The notes: a model not told the origin generated them from the letters alone. A stretch of DNA of 64,000 bases from Pseudomonas sp. TH43 (GCF_016650635.1 NZ_JAEKFI010000003.1:1240001-1304000); one strand, 5' to 3'. Positions 48,660 through 60,598 are shown, counted from the stretch's first letter. Numbers and translations: made by a program.

Positions 48660-49520
48660 TTACGCCTTAAATTCGTGTTCTGAGGCAGGTCGCTGTGCGC
48701 CCTGCGAGAAAAACCGCCGATGACGCGTCACCGGCATCCGCGCCCTGATGGACGCCTGTTCATTACTATCGCGCTCGGCCAACAACACCGCTTCGCCTTG
48801 ATCCTGACTGGCCAGCACGCGGCCCCACGGGTCGACAATCGCCGCATGCCCGAAGGTTTCCCGCGGGCCCGGGTGGGTTCCGCCCTGCGCTGCCGCCAAC
48901 ACATAACACTGAGTTTCGATGGCCCGCGCGCGAATCAGCACATCCCAGTGCGCCGCGCCGGTCACCGCGGTAAACGCCGACGGTGCGGTAATCAATTCGG
49001 CACCCGCGGCGCGCAACTCGCTGTACAGCTCCGGAAAGCGCAGGTCGTAACACACCGTCAGACCGACTCGGCCAACCGGTGTGTCCGCCACCACCACGCC
49101 ACTGCCATAAGCATAGTCATCGGATTCACGATAACGACCGCGATTGTCCGCTACATCGACATCGAACAGATGCAACTTGTCATAGCGTGCTACGAATTCG
49201 CCGTGTTCATCGACCAGTAACGAGCAAGCATTGGCCTTGGCCGTCGGCTGATCCACCGGCGGCAACGGCAACGTGCCGGCCACTATCCATAACTTGAGGT
49301 CGCGGGCGGTCTGTTTCAACCATGGCAGGATCGGTCCTTCACCCAGCGCTTCGGCGCGGCCGATATCAGCGATGTCACGGCGGCCCATGGCAGCGAAATT
49401 TTCTGGCAGCACGGCGAGCTTTGCCCCCGCCGCCGCTGCTTGTTCGAGCAGGCGTCGGGCCTGAGCCAGATTGGCCAGCACATCACTCTGGCTGACCATT
49501 TGAATCACCGCTAAAGACAT
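48660..49520 (-). CDS. Carbon-nitrogen hydrolase (nitrilase superfamily)
   Basis: A protein of 286 residues with the catalytic triad E40 ('LAVLPEN'), K115 ('YDKLHLFD') and C157 ('[13 protein letters not shown]'), closest in pattern to the Nit1/NIT2-type omega-amidases and deaminated-glutathione amidase. It probably removes an amide from a small metabolite, a repair-type role. The C-terminal '[13 protein letters not shown]' is typical. Upstream neighbour of tldD; the REP pair at 49544 precedes it. Confidence 0.9.
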   Translation of the reverse strand: MSLAVIQMVSQSDVLANLAQARRLLEQAAAAGAKLAVLPENFAAMGRRDIADIGRAEALGEGPILPWLKQTARDLKLWIVAGTLPLPPVDQPTAKANACSLLVDEHGEFVARYDKLHLFDVDVADNRGRYRESDDYAYGSGVVVADTPVGRVGLTVCYDLRFPELYSELRAAGAELITAPSAFTAVTGAAHWDVLIRARAIETQCYVLAAAQGGTHPGPRETFGHAAIVDPWGRVLASQDQGEAVLLAERDSNEQASIRARMPVTRHRRFFSQGAQRPASEHEFKA

Positions 49521-49543
49521 GGCCGCTCCTGCATATCAACTGA

Positions 49544-49628
49544 CCTGCAGGAGCTGCCGCAGGCTGCGATCTTTTGATTTTGTTTTCAAAAACCAGATCA
49601 AAGATCGCAGCCTGCGGCAGCTCCTACA
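49544..49628. repeat. Inverted REP pair, TAGGAGCTGCCGCAGGCTGCGATC family
   Basis: Arms at 49544-49577 and 49597-49628, reverse complements. Between yhdP and the nitrilase-family gene, both on the minus strand. Confidence 0.87.
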
Positions 49629-49649
49629 TAGGGGATAGGATCATGCTAC

Positions 49650-52600
49650 TCAAAAAGGTTTGTCGAAGGTGATTTTCGGTTCTTTCCATGGGCCTTTGAC
49701 GGTGTATTTGACACTGGCAAAGCGCGCCACGCGATCACCGATCAGCTTGTCGATCAGGAACAGGGCACCGCCGACCGCCGGTGCCCCGACGAGCAACGCA
49801 GCAATCGGCAGATTATTGGTCACCGGCAGCGTCACCAACAACTTGGCGTCGACCTGTTCAGCCACCAGATCCAGCTTGCCATTGAGTTCAATATTGCTCG
49901 ACGGCCCGGTCAGGCGAATAGGTTCTTTCGTATCGTAAACACCGTTGGTCGCCACCAGCAGACCTTTGACCCGGTCGTAGCTCAAGCCCTTGCCGAACAG
50001 GTCGGAGAAATCCAGGCGCAGGCGACGGCCAATCGAGTTGAAGTTGAGCAGACCAAACACGCGCAACGCCTGTGCACCGCCCTCCACTTCGACAAACTGG
50101 CCCTTGTTCAGTGACGCATCAAGTGTGCCGGAGAAACGCTTGGTCGCCAGCCATGCCGGCGAGCCCGGCCAGCGGCCGTCAACATCCATGTGAAATTCTT
50201 CGCTGGTTACACTCGGGGCAAAGCCCCAGCCCTTGAGCACATCGGCAAGGTTTTTGCCGCTGATGCGGCCCTTGAACCAGCTATTGGTGGCACCCGGCGC
50301 ACCTTCCCAACCGCCGTTGCCCTGCAACAGAATGCCTTTGAGGCCCATGTCGAGATTGTTCAGGGCGATGCCTTTGGCGGTCGGACGCACTTTCAGCGAC
50401 CAGCCACCGACCAGATCCGCGCCGAGGAACAATTGATTGATGGTGATATCCAGTGCCGGGATTTTCGTCGGATCGACCGAAGCCAATGGGTCCGGAGCGT
50501 TCTCGTCAGCCTGCACCGTCGGGTCCGGCGCCGGCAGTTTCACATACTGCAGATTGACCGCAATCGGCAAACCCTTGGCGTCCGGCAGGCTGGCCGTACC
50601 TTTGGCCTGCTGACTGTCGAGGGCCAGTGCCCACGCCCCCGGCTTACGGTTGACCTGAACCGAAGCTTGATCCAGCGTGGTGCCGAACGCGGTCAGCTTG
50701 CCGACCTTGAAGTCGGCGCTGCTGAGCAATTTGTTGGCGCTGCCGCCCGGATCCTGCCCGGCGTACTTGTTGACCAGATCCTGCCACGGCGCCACGTCCA
50801 GCTCCGACAGCACACCGCGAATGCGCAGGCCTTTGGCGCCCGGCAGCACCGCTTCGCCGGCACCGAGGAACAATTCGCCGCGACCGTCGGCAAAGTTGCT
50901 CGGCGGCGCCGCGAAGGTGAAATTGGCCAACTGGTCGTAGTTGACCCAGTAACGACGCTCCTGCCCTTGCAGGGTCATGCGGAATACGGTGTCGCGACCG
51001 ACCTCTGCCGCCATGCCGAACGGAGCCGGCAGATCCACCGCTACTCCTTTCATGCTGGAACTGACCATCAATTGACTGTCAGCACCGTCCAGATTCAATT
51101 GCAGCTGGTAAGGAATCGTCCCCGACACCGGCAACGGTTGAGTCACGCCGAGCCAATCGGAGAGTTTCTTGACCTCGACCTGACCCGACGCAGCAACCCG
51201 GGTTTTCGGTTTGCCAGGGCTGCCATCGGCAAAAATCTGTGCCGTGACCGGTTTGTCGAACGCCCGCGCCGTGATGTTCTGGCCGCTGAGCCCCTTGGCG
51301 CTGTCAAAGCGGAAATCACCCTTCAGTTGAGTCAGCTCGAGCTTCGGCTCAGCCAGTTTCAGCCGCGCGTTGGCGGTTTTGAAATCGACGAGGATTTTCG
51401 GCTGATCACCGCCCTTGTCCAGCGGGATGTCGAGCTTCAGCTTGCCCTGCAGGTCACCCGCGCCTTCCCAACCGGCGAAAGTTTCACCGGTACCAATCGG
51501 CGCATCCTGAAGGATCTTCAGCCCATCACCCAAGCCACCGGCAAAGGCACCGTCGAGGAACATATGCGTATGTTGGCCGGCGGCCACATGGGGAATATTG
51601 ACGAAAACATCGCTGACCTGAGTGTCGAGCAGCTGCCCCTTGCTGGCCAGAATCCGCACGCCGCTGTCTTCAATAAAGACATCACCGCTGACTTTGCTGA
51701 CATGCGGCCAACCTGGCTGGAACGCCAGTTCGGCATCATGCACCTTGAAGAACAGGCTGATGCTGCGGTCGGCTTCCCCGGCATTTTTGCTCAGCGAACC
51801 CTGATACTGAAAGAAGCCCTGATCGACGGCCCCTTTGAGGATCGCCGTGCGCAGCCATTCATCGAGCGCCGGGCTCAGTACTTGCGGCAGGTACTTGGCG
51901 GTGTAGCGACCATCACCATCGACCAGGCCGACCCGCAAGTCCATGTAGTCTTCCTGGCTGTGGTCGAAATGCAGGCGAATCAGGAAGTCGCCGGCAATCT
52001 TGCCCTCTTCGCCCAGCACTTTCAGGTACGGCGCAATCAGGGTAAAACCGTCTTTATCGAGCTTCCAGGTCAAGCGCGCGTTGGCCTGAAGGTATTGCCA
52101 TGGCTTGGCGAAAATCGGGTCGAGGTGCAGGACAAAATCCTTGCTGTCCATGCGCAATTCGCCGCCGTCGAGGTTGCCGCTCAGGCTGCCACTGACATTT
52201 CGTGCGGCCGGCGCGCCGTGATAAGCGTCGAAACCGACCTGATCCAGATTGGCGGCGAAGCCGAATTTGCTGCCGTCAGTGGCGCCGGGACGGAAATCCA
52301 GCAGCACATTGCGCAGCCCACCGGTGACTTTCAGATGATCGACCGCCGTGGCGAAACCTTGCGGCAACGGCCCCAGCGCATTGAGTAGTGGTGTGATCGG
52401 GGTCAGGTCGAGGCGATCGGCCTGCATGTGCCAGAGCTCGTCAACCTTGTCGGTGGCACGAGTCTGTTGCAATTGGATATGCGACTCCCAACGGTTTTCG
52501 CCAAAATTCATCGCCAGCGAATCGAGGGTGACGGTCGCCCCTTCGGCACGGTTCTGGTAGTAGGCGTTCAGCGCCAGATTGTTGATCTGGATCGGTTTGC

Positions 52601-53456
52601 GATCCGCGTAAGCACCGGTCAGTTGCGGCGCGTTCACACGAACCGCAGCACTTTGCAGAGTGCCCTCGGCCCAGTTGACCCAGAGCTCGCCACCGGCCTT
52701 GATCTCGGAGAAATTCCACTGCCGTGTCAGACGCTCGGGCAGCCATTTCGCCCAATCGCTTTGCGGCAAGCTGGCATAGCCTTCAACTGCACTGTCCTGC
52801 CATTGGCTCGGACGCATGCGTGTGCGCAGGGTCAAGGCGACCGGCTGGCCGTCGGGCAGGGTCAGACGCGCATCGAGACGCTGGCGGCTGGCACCGGTCT
52901 TCAGATTGAGGCCGACATAAGTCAGCGTGAGAGGCGCGTGATCCAGTGGCTGCAAGGTCACCTGACTGTCGAGCACCGACAGCTGTTGAATCATTTGCGA
53001 GCGATTGAACAGTTGCTCCGGATCGAACGGTTGATCCTTCTGCACCGGTAGACCTTCCAGCGACCAACTGCCGTCTTCGCCTTCCTTGAGGCTGATCTTC
53101 AGACCATTGAGCTCGAGGTGGGCAATACGCACTTCACGGGCCAACAGACTGGCCCATAGATCCGGCACTGCCCGCACGCGATCCAGACGCAAGGCATTCG
53201 CGCCGTCGCCAACCATCACGTCATGAGCCAGCAGGATCGGCGCGAAACCGCTCCAATTGCCTTCCAGTTCGCCGATCTGCAACGGCATACCGAGGGCAGC
53301 ACTGGCCTTGTCTTCAATTTCGGTGCGGTATTCGGCGACCAGCGGTGTCAGTTCGCGGCCGAGACTGACGTACAACGCCATCAACACCAGAACCAACGCG
53401 CACAGGCCCAGTCCCCAACGGGTGAGTGCGCCCAAAATGCGTGTCAGACGTTCCAT
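49650..53456 (-). CDS. yhdP: YhdP-family AsmA-like inter-membrane lipid transport protein
   Basis: A very large protein, 1268 residues. One N-terminal membrane helix (residues 12-32) precedes a long periplasmic beta-rich body of AsmA/DUF3971 repeats ('IGELEGNWSGFAPILLAHDV', 'GRISGKNLADVLKGWGF') ending in an AsmA-like C-terminal domain ('VDAKLLVTLPVTNNLPIAALLVGAPAVGGALFLIDKL'). YhdP, TamB and YdbH are bridge-like proteins that move phospholipids to the outer membrane. The ATG at 53456 is the family start. Probably cotranscribed with rng upstream. Confidence 0.92.
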   Translation of the reverse strand: MERLTRILGALTRWGLGLCALVLVLMALYVSLGRELTPLVAEYRTEIEDKASAALGMPLQIGELEGNWSGFAPILLAHDVMVGDGANALRLDRVRAVPDLWASLLAREVRIAHLELNGLKISLKEGEDGSWSLEGLPVQKDQPFDPEQLFNRSQMIQQLSVLDSQVTLQPLDHAPLTLTYVGLNLKTGASRQRLDARLTLPDGQPVALTLRTRMRPSQWQDSAVEGYASLPQSDWAKWLPERLTRQWNFSEIKAGGELWVNWAEGTLQSAAVRVNAPQLTGAYADRKPIQINNLALNAYYQNRAEGATVTLDSLAMNFGENRWESHIQLQQTRATDKVDELWHMQADRLDLTPITPLLNALGPLPQGFATAVDHLKVTGGLRNVLLDFRPGATDGSKFGFAANLDQVGFDAYHGAPAARNVSGSLSGNLDGGELRMDSKDFVLHLDPIFAKPWQYLQANARLTWKLDKDGFTLIAPYLKVLGEEGKIAGDFLIRLHFDHSQEDYMDLRVGLVDGDGRYTAKYLPQVLSPALDEWLRTAILKGAVDQGFFQYQGSLSKNAGEADRSISLFFKVHDAELAFQPGWPHVSKVSGDVFIEDSGVRILASKGQLLDTQVSDVFVNIPHVAAGQHTHMFLDGAFAGGLGDGLKILQDAPIGTGETFAGWEGAGDLQGKLKLDIPLDKGGDQPKILVDFKTANARLKLAEPKLELTQLKGDFRFDSAKGLSGQNITARAFDKPVTAQIFADGSPGKPKTRVAASGQVEVKKLSDWLGVTQPLPVSGTIPYQLQLNLDGADSQLMVSSSMKGVAVDLPAPFGMAAEVGRDTVFRMTLQGQERRYWVNYDQLANFTFAAPPSNFADGRGELFLGAGEAVLPGAKGLRIRGVLSELDVAPWQDLVNKYAGQDPGGSANKLLSSADFKVGKLTAFGTTLDQASVQVNRKPGAWALALDSQQAKGTASLPDAKGLPIAVNLQYVKLPAPDPTVQADENAPDPLASVDPTKIPALDITINQLFLGADLVGGWSLKVRPTAKGIALNNLDMGLKGILLQGNGGWEGAPGATNSWFKGRISGKNLADVLKGWGFAPSVTSEEFHMDVDGRWPGSPAWLATKRFSGTLDASLNKGQFVEVEGGAQALRVFGLLNFNSIGRRLRLDFSDLFGKGLSYDRVKGLLVATNGVYDTKEPIRLTGPSSNIELNGKLDLVAEQVDAKLLVTLPVTNNLPIAALLVGAPAVGGALFLIDKLIGDRVARFASVKYTVKGPWKEPKITFDKPF

Positions 53457-53531
53457 GTCAGTTGGCTCCCATGGCAAAAAAACTGCGAAAAGCTGAGGCC
53501 AGCCGCGGTGGAAAAAGTGTGACGCAGGGGA

Positions 53532-54989
53532 TCAGAGCAACACCACGTCATATTGTTCCTGGGAATACATGGTTTCCACCTGGAAGCGTATGGTGCGGCC
53601 GATAAAGCCTTCAAGCTCGGCGACGTTACCGGATTCTTCATCGAGCAAGCGATCAACCACTTTCTGGTTCGCCAACACCCGATAACCCTCGGCCTGATAG
53701 GCGCGGGCTTCGCGGAGAATCTCCCGGAAAATCTCGTAACAGATGGTTTCCGGGGTTTTCAGTTTGCCGCGCCCCTGGCAACTGCTGCACGGCTCGCACA
53801 GCACTTGCTCAAGACTTTCGCGGGTGCGTTTGCGGGTCATCTGCACCAGGCCCAACTCGGTGATGCCGATGATGTTGGTCTTGGCGTGATCGCGTTCCAG
53901 CTGTTTTTCCAGGGTCCGCAGCACTTGGCGCTGATGCTCTTCATCTTCCATGTCGATGAAGTCGATGATGATGATGCCGCCGAGATTACGCAGGCGCAGT
54001 TGACGGGCAATCGCCGTGGCCGCTTCGAGATTGGTCTTGAAGATGGTTTCTTCGAGATTGCGATGACCGACGAAAGCGCCCGTGTTGACGTCGATGGTGG
54101 TCATGGCTTCCGCCGGATCGACCACCAGATAACCACCGGATTTCAGCGGTACTTTGCGCTCAAGGGCTTTCTGGATTTCGTCTTCAACGCCGTACAGGTC
54201 GAAAATAGGCCGTTCACCCGGGTAATGTTCCAGACGATCGGCAATTTCCGGCATCAGTTCGGCGACGAACTGCGTGGTTTTCTGGAAGGTTTCCCGCGAG
54301 TCGATGCGGATTTTTTCAATTTTCGGGCTGACCAGGTCGCGCAATGTGCGCAACGCCAGGCCAAGATCTTCGTAGATCACACTCGGTGCACCGATGGTTT
54401 TGATCTGTTCGTTGATCTGGTCCCACAGACGTCGCAGGTAGCGAATGTCCATGAGGATTTCATCGGCGCCGGCCCCTTCGGCGGCGGTACGCAGAATAAA
54501 GCCGCCAGCCTCTTTGATGCCTTCTTTGGCCACGCAATCGCTGACCACTTGCTTGAGTCGTTCACGCTCGGCTTCGTCTTCGATTTTCAGGGAAATGCCG
54601 ACGTGGGCGGTGCGTGGCATGTACACCAGATAGCGCGACGGAATCGATAACTGCGTGGTCAGCCGCGCTCCCTTGGAGCCGATCGGGTCTTTGGTGACTT
54701 GCACCACCAGACTCTGGCCCTCGTGCACCAGCGCGCTGATGCTTTCCACCGCCGGGCCTTCACGCAGGGAGATTTCCGAGGCATGAATGAACGCTGCGCG
54801 GTCCAGGCCGATGTCAACGAACGCCGCCTGCATCCCCGGCAGCACACGGACGATCTTGCCTTTATAGATGTTGCCGACGATCCCGCGTTTTTGTGTGCGC
54901 TCGACGTGCACTTCTTGCAGCACACCGTTTTCGACCACCGCCACGCGCGATTCCATCGGCGTGATGTTGATCAGAATCTCTTCACTCAT
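53532..54989 (-). CDS. rng: Ribonuclease G
   Basis: A protein of 485 residues, RNase E/G family: S1 domain near 40-120 ('GNIYKGKIVRVLPGMQAAFVDIG'), catalytic 'DVNTGAFVG' and 'GGIIIIDFIDMEDEEHQ' aspartates near 300-345, Zn-link 'CEPCSSCQG' near 400. It processes 16S rRNA 5' ends and some mRNAs. The start at 54989 gives the normal length. Order maf-rng-yhdP follows the strand. Confidence 0.96.
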   Translation of the reverse strand: MSEEILINITPMESRVAVVENGVLQEVHVERTQKRGIVGNIYKGKIVRVLPGMQAAFVDIGLDRAAFIHASEISLREGPAVESISALVHEGQSLVVQVTKDPIGSKGARLTTQLSIPSRYLVYMPRTAHVGISLKIEDEAERERLKQVVSDCVAKEGIKEAGGFILRTAAEGAGADEILMDIRYLRRLWDQINEQIKTIGAPSVIYEDLGLALRTLRDLVSPKIEKIRIDSRETFQKTTQFVAELMPEIADRLEHYPGERPIFDLYGVEDEIQKALERKVPLKSGGYLVVDPAEAMTTIDVNTGAFVGHRNLEETIFKTNLEAATAIARQLRLRNLGGIIIIDFIDMEDEEHQRQVLRTLEKQLERDHAKTNIIGITELGLVQMTRKRTRESLEQVLCEPCSSCQGRGKLKTPETICYEIFREILREARAYQAEGYRVLANQKVVDRLLDEESGNVAELEGFIGRTIRFQVETMYSQEQYDVVLL

Positions 54990-55047
54990 GGCAGGATCTC
55001 GTTCAGGCATGTTCACGATAATGGCCGCATCTTGATTCGTACGACGC

Positions 55048-55644
55048 TCATTGCGCGTTCAGGTTTTGCCAACAGGGTATGCCGAAATGGCCCAACAGTT
55101 CTGCGGTTTCGCAAACAGGCAGCCCGACGACCGCCGAATAGCTGCCATTGAGCCCCGCGACAAACACCGCGCCGAGGCCCTGAATGCCGTAGCCGCCGGC
55201 CTTGTCCCGGGGTTCGCCGCTGGCCCAGTAGGCTGCCGCTTCTTCACGGCTGATCGGCCGGAATCGCACCAGACTGCGCACCACCCGTGATTCGCAGCGG
55301 TCGCCTTCAAGCAGGGCGATGGCGGTCAGCACTTCATGTTCCTTGCCGGACAACACCATCAGCATGGCGCATGCATCGGCTTCGTCCACTGGTTTGCCGA
55401 GAATTTTGCCGTCGAGCACCACGGCGGTATCGGCACCCAGCACACAGAACGGTTGATCGGACACGACCGCGCGCCGTCCGGCCTCGGCCTTGCCACGCGC
55501 GAGGCGTTCAACGTAGGCCGAGGGCGATTCTGCGGATAACGGGGTTTCATCGATGTCCGCGCTGATGGCGGCGAATGGAATGCCGATCTGCGTGAGCAAT
55601 TCACGTCGACGCGGCGATCCGGAGGCGAGGTAAAGCGGCTTCAT
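55048..55644 (-). CDS. maf: Maf/YhdE nucleotide pyrophosphatase
   Basis: A protein of 198 residues, Maf fold: '[12 protein letters not shown]' near residue 6 and '[15 protein letters not shown]' near 75. E. coli YhdE hydrolyses dTTP and UTP, including modified nucleotides, as house-cleaning. The start at 55644 begins '[11 protein letters not shown]', the family start. It lies between mreD and rng. Confidence 0.94.
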   Translation of the reverse strand: MKPLYLASGSPRRRELLTQIGIPFAAISADIDETPLSAESPSAYVERLARGKAEAGRRAVVSDQPFCVLGADTAVVLDGKILGKPVDEADACAMLMVLSGKEHEVLTAIALLEGDRCESRVVRSLVRFRPISREEAAAYWASGEPRDKAGGYGIQGLGAVFVAGLNGSYSAVVGLPVCETAELLGHFGIPCWQNLNAQ

Positions 55645-55681
55645 CAAAACATCTCCCTGTTCAGTGCCTTGCTTCACCGGC

Positions 55682-56173
55682 TCAATTGATTTTGTAGCGT
55701 CGGCGCAATCCACGCAAAGCGAAGCTGACCCACGGCCAGAGCAAGGCACTGACCAGTGCCGGAAGCACCAGCGCCAGCGTCGGCTGACGGTTGCCGGTCA
55801 GGGCGCTGAGCCACAATTGCACAAGTTGCGCGAGGCCGAAGATCACCAGGATCACCAGACACTGTTGCCACATCGGGAACATCCGCAGACGTTGTTGCAA
55901 CGACAGCACAAGGAAGGTGATCAACGTCAGAATCAAGGCGTTCTGGCCAAGCAGCGTGCCGTACAGCACGTCCTCCGCCAGCCCCAGGCAAAACGCCGTG
56001 ACCATGCCAACCGTGTGCGGCATGTACAGCGCCCAAAATGTCAGGAGCAGCGCCAGCCACAGCGGACGCAGGATTTCCATGAATTGCGGCAACGGCGAAA
56101 CGCTGAGCAGCAGGCCAATGGCGAATGTCAGCCAGACCATCCAGCCGTTACGCGAGGCAGTCGCTCCAACCAT
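55682..56173 (-). CDS. mreD: Rod shape-determining protein MreD
   Basis: A protein of 163 residues with five or so membrane spans, including '[21 protein letters not shown]' near the start and '[25 protein letters not shown]' with the family acidic residue. It is part of the elongasome with MreB, MreC and RodA-PBP2. Its ATG overlaps the mreC stop by one base. Confidence 0.94.
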   Translation of the reverse strand: MVGATASRNGWMVWLTFAIGLLLSVSPLPQFMEILRPLWLALLLTFWALYMPHTVGMVTAFCLGLAEDVLYGTLLGQNALILTLITFLVLSLQQRLRMFPMWQQCLVILVIFGLAQLVQLWLSALTGNRQPTLALVLPALVSALLWPWVSFALRGLRRRYKIN

Positions 56174-57306
56174 TATTCTTGTCTCCCGGTGGTGGCAGGC
56201 GCAGTGACCGGCGGTTTCGCCGCCGGCCGCGCTGCAGGCTGGGCCGCTGGAGGTTTACTGGCCGCTGGAGGCTTGGCCGCAGCGGGCGGTTTGCTCGCTG
56301 GCGGTTTGGCTGGCGTGGCACTGGCGGCAGCGGCAGGAGCCGCGGGAGTAGCGGGCGTCGCAGCAGCGGCTGCAGGAGGCGGGGTCACGGTCTTCGGCAC
56401 GGTCGCCGGAATCACCGGGCCGCCGCCAAAGGCATCAAGATTTTCCTGTGCTTGCGCGGCATCGTTGACGCGCTCTTCAGCGGTGCGGTTGTCGCTGAAC
56501 ACCAGCAGCAGGTAACGGCTGCGGTTCAATGCGGCAGTCGGCACGGCACGGACGATGGCGAAGGGCTGACCGGAATCGTGGATCACTTCCTTGACCGTGG
56601 CCACCGGATAACCGGCCGGAAAACGCTGACCGAGGCCCGAGCTGACGAGCAGATCGCCTTCCTTGATGTCGGCGGTATCCGCCACATGACGCAGTTCCAG
56701 GCGCTCCGGATTGCCGGTGCCGCTGGCAATGGCCCGCAGACCATTACGGTTCACCTGAACAGGAATGCTGTGTGTGGTGTCGGTCAGCAACAATACACGC
56801 GAGGTGTACGGCATCAACTCGACCACCTGCCCCATCAAGCCGCGCGCATCGAGCACCGGCTGACCCAGCACCACGCCGTCGCGCTCACCTTTATTGATGA
56901 TGATGCGATGGGTGAAAGGGTTGGGGTCCATGCCGATCAACTCGGCCACTTCGACCTTTTCGTTTACCAGCGCGGAGGAATTGAGCAACTCGCGCAGCCG
57001 AACGTTCTGCTCGGTGAGGGCGGCAAGCTTCTGCATGCGACCCTGCAACAGCAGGTTTTCGGTCTTGAGTTTTTCGTTTTCGGCGACAAGCTCGGTGCGG
57101 CTGCCGAACTGACTGGCGATCCCTTCCCACAGCCGTCCGGGCAGGTCGGTGATCCAGTAGGCGTCCATCAACACCAGCGACGCTTGTTTGCGCGCGGGTT
57201 TGAGCAGGTCGAAGCGGGCATCGACCACCATCAGCGCGACCGACAGCACGGCCAGCACCAACAGGCGCACACCCAACGAAGGGCCTTTGGCGAAAAGCGG
57301 TTTAAT
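56173..57306 (-). CDS. mreC: Rod shape-determining protein MreC, probable ATT start
   Basis: About 377 residues. A membrane helix at about 14-30 ('VLAVLSVALMVVDARF'), coiled coil at about 70-105 ('ELVAENEKLKTENLLLQG'), then two beta domains ('GMDPNPFTHRIIINKGERDG', 'LLVSSGLGQRFPAGYPVATV'). Only ATT at 57306 and TTG at 57276 are possible starts in frame; the ATT has GGAGG eight bases upstream and adds the conserved-looking 'IKPLFAKGPS'. Beyond about residue 295 there is a roughly 80-residue Ala/Pro/Lys tail, unusual in length. The scaffold links MreB to PBP2 in the periplasm. Confidence 0.88.
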   Translation of the reverse strand: MKPLFAKGPSLGVRLLVLAVLSVALMVVDARFDLLKPARKQASLVLMDAYWITDLPGRLWEGIASQFGSRTELVAENEKLKTENLLLQGRMQKLAALTEQNVRLRELLNSSALVNEKVEVAELIGMDPNPFTHRIIINKGERDGVVLGQPVLDARGLMGQVVELMPYTSRVLLLTDTTHSIPVQVNRNGLRAIASGTGNPERLELRHVADTADIKEGDLLVSSGLGQRFPAGYPVATVKEVIHDSGQPFAIVRAVPTAALNRSRYLLLVFSDNRTAEERVNDAAQAQENLDAFGGGPVIPATVPKTVTPPPAAAAATPATPAAPAAAASATPAKPPASKPPAAAKPPAASKPPAAQPAARPAAKPPVTAPATTGRQE

Positions 57307-57447
57307 AAGCCGCTCCTCCCAGGCAAATGTTCTGTTTATTCATACGGCATCAAACCGGCCTGGATGAAGACTGACAGAAGATAAACGCCAACAGGCAGCA
57401 CTGCAAAGTGCTGCCTGCGCGCTCACCCACGTTATGCACCCAACGAG

Positions 57448-58696
<1,249 letters not shown>

Positions 58697-58984
58697 ATGG
58701 CGCTAGAACGCTCCGACGTGGAAAAAATCGCTCATCTGGCCTGCCTTGGCCTCAATGATGCCGATCTTCCACACATTACTTCCGCTCTCAACAGCATTCT
58801 CGGTCTGGTCGACGAAATGCAGGCTGTTAATACCGACGGAATCGAGCCTCTGGCCCACCCGCTGGAAGCCAGTCAGCGCCTGCGCGCCGACATCGTGACC
58901 GAGACCAATCATCGCGAGGCCTATCAGTCCATCGCACCAGCGGTCGAAAACGGCCTGTATCTGGTTCCGAAAGTCATCGACTAA
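58697..58984 (+). CDS. gatC: Asp-tRNA(Asn)/Glu-tRNA(Gln) amidotransferase subunit C
   Basis: A protein of 95 residues: '[18 protein letters not shown]' and '[20 protein letters not shown]', the GatC belt that wraps GatA and GatB. With GatA and GatB it converts misacylated Glu-tRNA(Gln) and Asp-tRNA(Asn). The gatA start is 16 bases downstream. Confidence 0.95.
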   Translation: MALERSDVEKIAHLACLGLNDADLPHITSALNSILGLVDEMQAVNTDGIEPLAHPLEASQRLRADIVTETNHREAYQSIAPAVENGLYLVPKVID

Positions 58985-59000
58985 AGGGAAAGAGCCTGCA

Positions 59001-60452
59001 ATGCATCAAATGACTCTGGCCGAGATCGCCCGCGGTCTCGCCGATAAAAAGTTTTCCTCCGAAGAGCTGACCAAAGTCCTGCTGGCGCGTATCACCCAGC
59101 TCGATCCACAGCTCAACAGTTTCATCAGCCTCACCGAAGAGCTGGCCATCGAGCAGGCGAAAGCCGCCGACGTACGCCGCGCCAACGGTGAGAGCGGCGC
59201 GCTGCTCGGTGCGCCGATCGCTCACAAAGACCTGTTCTGCACCCAGGGCATCCGCACCAGCTGCGGCTCGAAGATGCTCGACAACTTCAAGGCACCCTAC
59301 GACGCCACCGTGGTCGCGAAACTGGCTGCGGCCGGTGCCGTGACCCTGGGCAAGACCAACATGGACGAATTCGCCATGGGTTCGGCCAACGAGTCGAGCT
59401 GGTACGGCGCGGTGAAAAACCCGTGGAACCTGGAACACGTACCAGGCGGTTCGTCCGGTGGTTCGGCAGCGGCAGTTGCCGCGCGTCTGTTGCCGGCGGC
59501 GACTGCCACCGACACGGGCGGTTCGATCCGCCAACCGGCGGCGTTCACCAACCTCACCGGCCTGAAACCGACCTACGGTCGTGTTTCGCGCTGGGGCATG
59601 ATCGCTTACGCCTCCAGCCTCGATCAGGGCGGCCCGTTGGCGCGCACTGCCGAAGACTGCGCAATTATGTTGCAGGGTATGGCCGGCTTCGATCAGAACG
59701 ACTCCACCAGCATCGATGAGCCGGTGCCGGATTACTCCGCCAGCCTCAACGAATCGCTGCAAGGCCTGCGCATCGGCGTGCCGAAGGAATACTTCAGCGC
59801 CGGTCTCGATCCGCGCATTGCCGAGCTGATCCAGAACAGCATTAAAGAGCTGCAGAAGCTCGGTGCCGTGATCAAGGAAATCAGCCTGCCGAACATGCAG
59901 CACGCGATTCCTGCGTATTACGTGATCGCCCCGGCAGAAGCGTCTTCCAACCTGTCGCGTTTCGACGGCGTGCGTTTCGGCCACCGCTGCGAGAACCCGC
60001 AAAACCTGATCGACCTGTACAAGCGCTCGCGTGGCGAAGGCTTCGGCCCGGAAGTCCAGCGCCGGATCATGGTCGGTGCCTACGCGCTGTCCGCCGGTTA
60101 CTACGACGCCTACTACCTGAAAGCGCAGAAGATTCGTCGTCTGGTGAAGAACGACTTCATGGCTGCCTTTAATGAGGTCGACATCATCCTCGGCCCAACC
60201 ACGCCGAACCCGGCCTGGAAACTTGGCGCCAAGAACAGCGACCCGGTCGCCGCCTATCTGGAAGACGTCTACACCATCACCGCCAACCTCGCGGGCCTGC
60301 CGGGCCTGTCGATGCCGGCCGGTTTTGTCGACGGTCTGCCGGTTGGCGTGCAGTTGCTCGCGCCGTATTTCCAGGAAGGTCGCCTGTTGAACGTTGCCCA
60401 CCAGTATCAGTTGAACACTGACTGGCACACCCGCACCCCGCAGGGGTTTTGA
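59001..60452 (+). CDS. gatA: Asp-tRNA(Asn)/Glu-tRNA(Gln) amidotransferase subunit A
   Basis: A protein of 483 residues of the amidase-signature family. Lys in '[11 protein letters not shown]' near 76, cis-Ser in '[14 protein letters not shown]' near 150 and nucleophile Ser in '[13 protein letters not shown]' near 175 form the Ser-cisSer-Lys triad. It releases ammonia from glutamine for GatB. It ends with the start of a large inverted repeat, so gatB is 146 bp away. Confidence 0.97.
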   Translation: MHQMTLAEIARGLADKKFSSEELTKVLLARITQLDPQLNSFISLTEELAIEQAKAADVRRANGESGALLGAPIAHKDLFCTQGIRTSCGSKMLDNFKAPYDATVVAKLAAAGAVTLGKTNMDEFAMGSANESSWYGAVKNPWNLEHVPGGSSGGSAAAVAARLLPAATATDTGGSIRQPAAFTNLTGLKPTYGRVSRWGMIAYASSLDQGGPLARTAEDCAIMLQGMAGFDQNDSTSIDEPVPDYSASLNESLQGLRIGVPKEYFSAGLDPRIAELIQNSIKELQKLGAVIKEISLPNMQHAIPAYYVIAPAEASSNLSRFDGVRFGHRCENPQNLIDLYKRSRGEGFGPEVQRRIMVGAYALSAGYYDAYYLKAQKIRRLVKNDFMAAFNEVDIILGPTTPNPAWKLGAKNSDPVAAYLEDVYTITANLAGLPGLSMPAGFVDGLPVGVQLLAPYFQEGRLLNVAHQYQLNTDWHTRTPQGF

Positions 60453-60576
60453 AACTGCTGCGCTCGGTAATGCTGCGTTGAAAACTGGCTCGTAATGCTC
60501 ATTGACTAACGTCAACTCCGCTTACTCGCCAGTTTTCGCCTTGCCTTACCTTCGCTCGCGACGTTTCAAAATCCCC
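60443..60576. repeat. 134-bp nested inverted repeat between gatA and gatB
   Basis: Coaxial pairs: outer GGGGTTTTGAAAC / GTTTCAAAATCCCC (60443-60455, 60563-60576), middle GAAAACTGGC / GCCAGTTTTC (60480-60489, 60528-60537), inner TTGAC / GTCAA around a TAAC loop (60502-60515). The outer left arm contains the gatA stop. It fills the gap and looks like a small palindromic element that could fold in DNA or mRNA. Confidence 0.75.
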
Positions 60577-60598
60577 AGCAAAAGGCTAGGAGACACAC

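Noticed and set aside
50190..52388. 732-codon frame opposite yhdP
   Set aside because: Antisense shadow; the minus-strand protein has the AsmA-like features.
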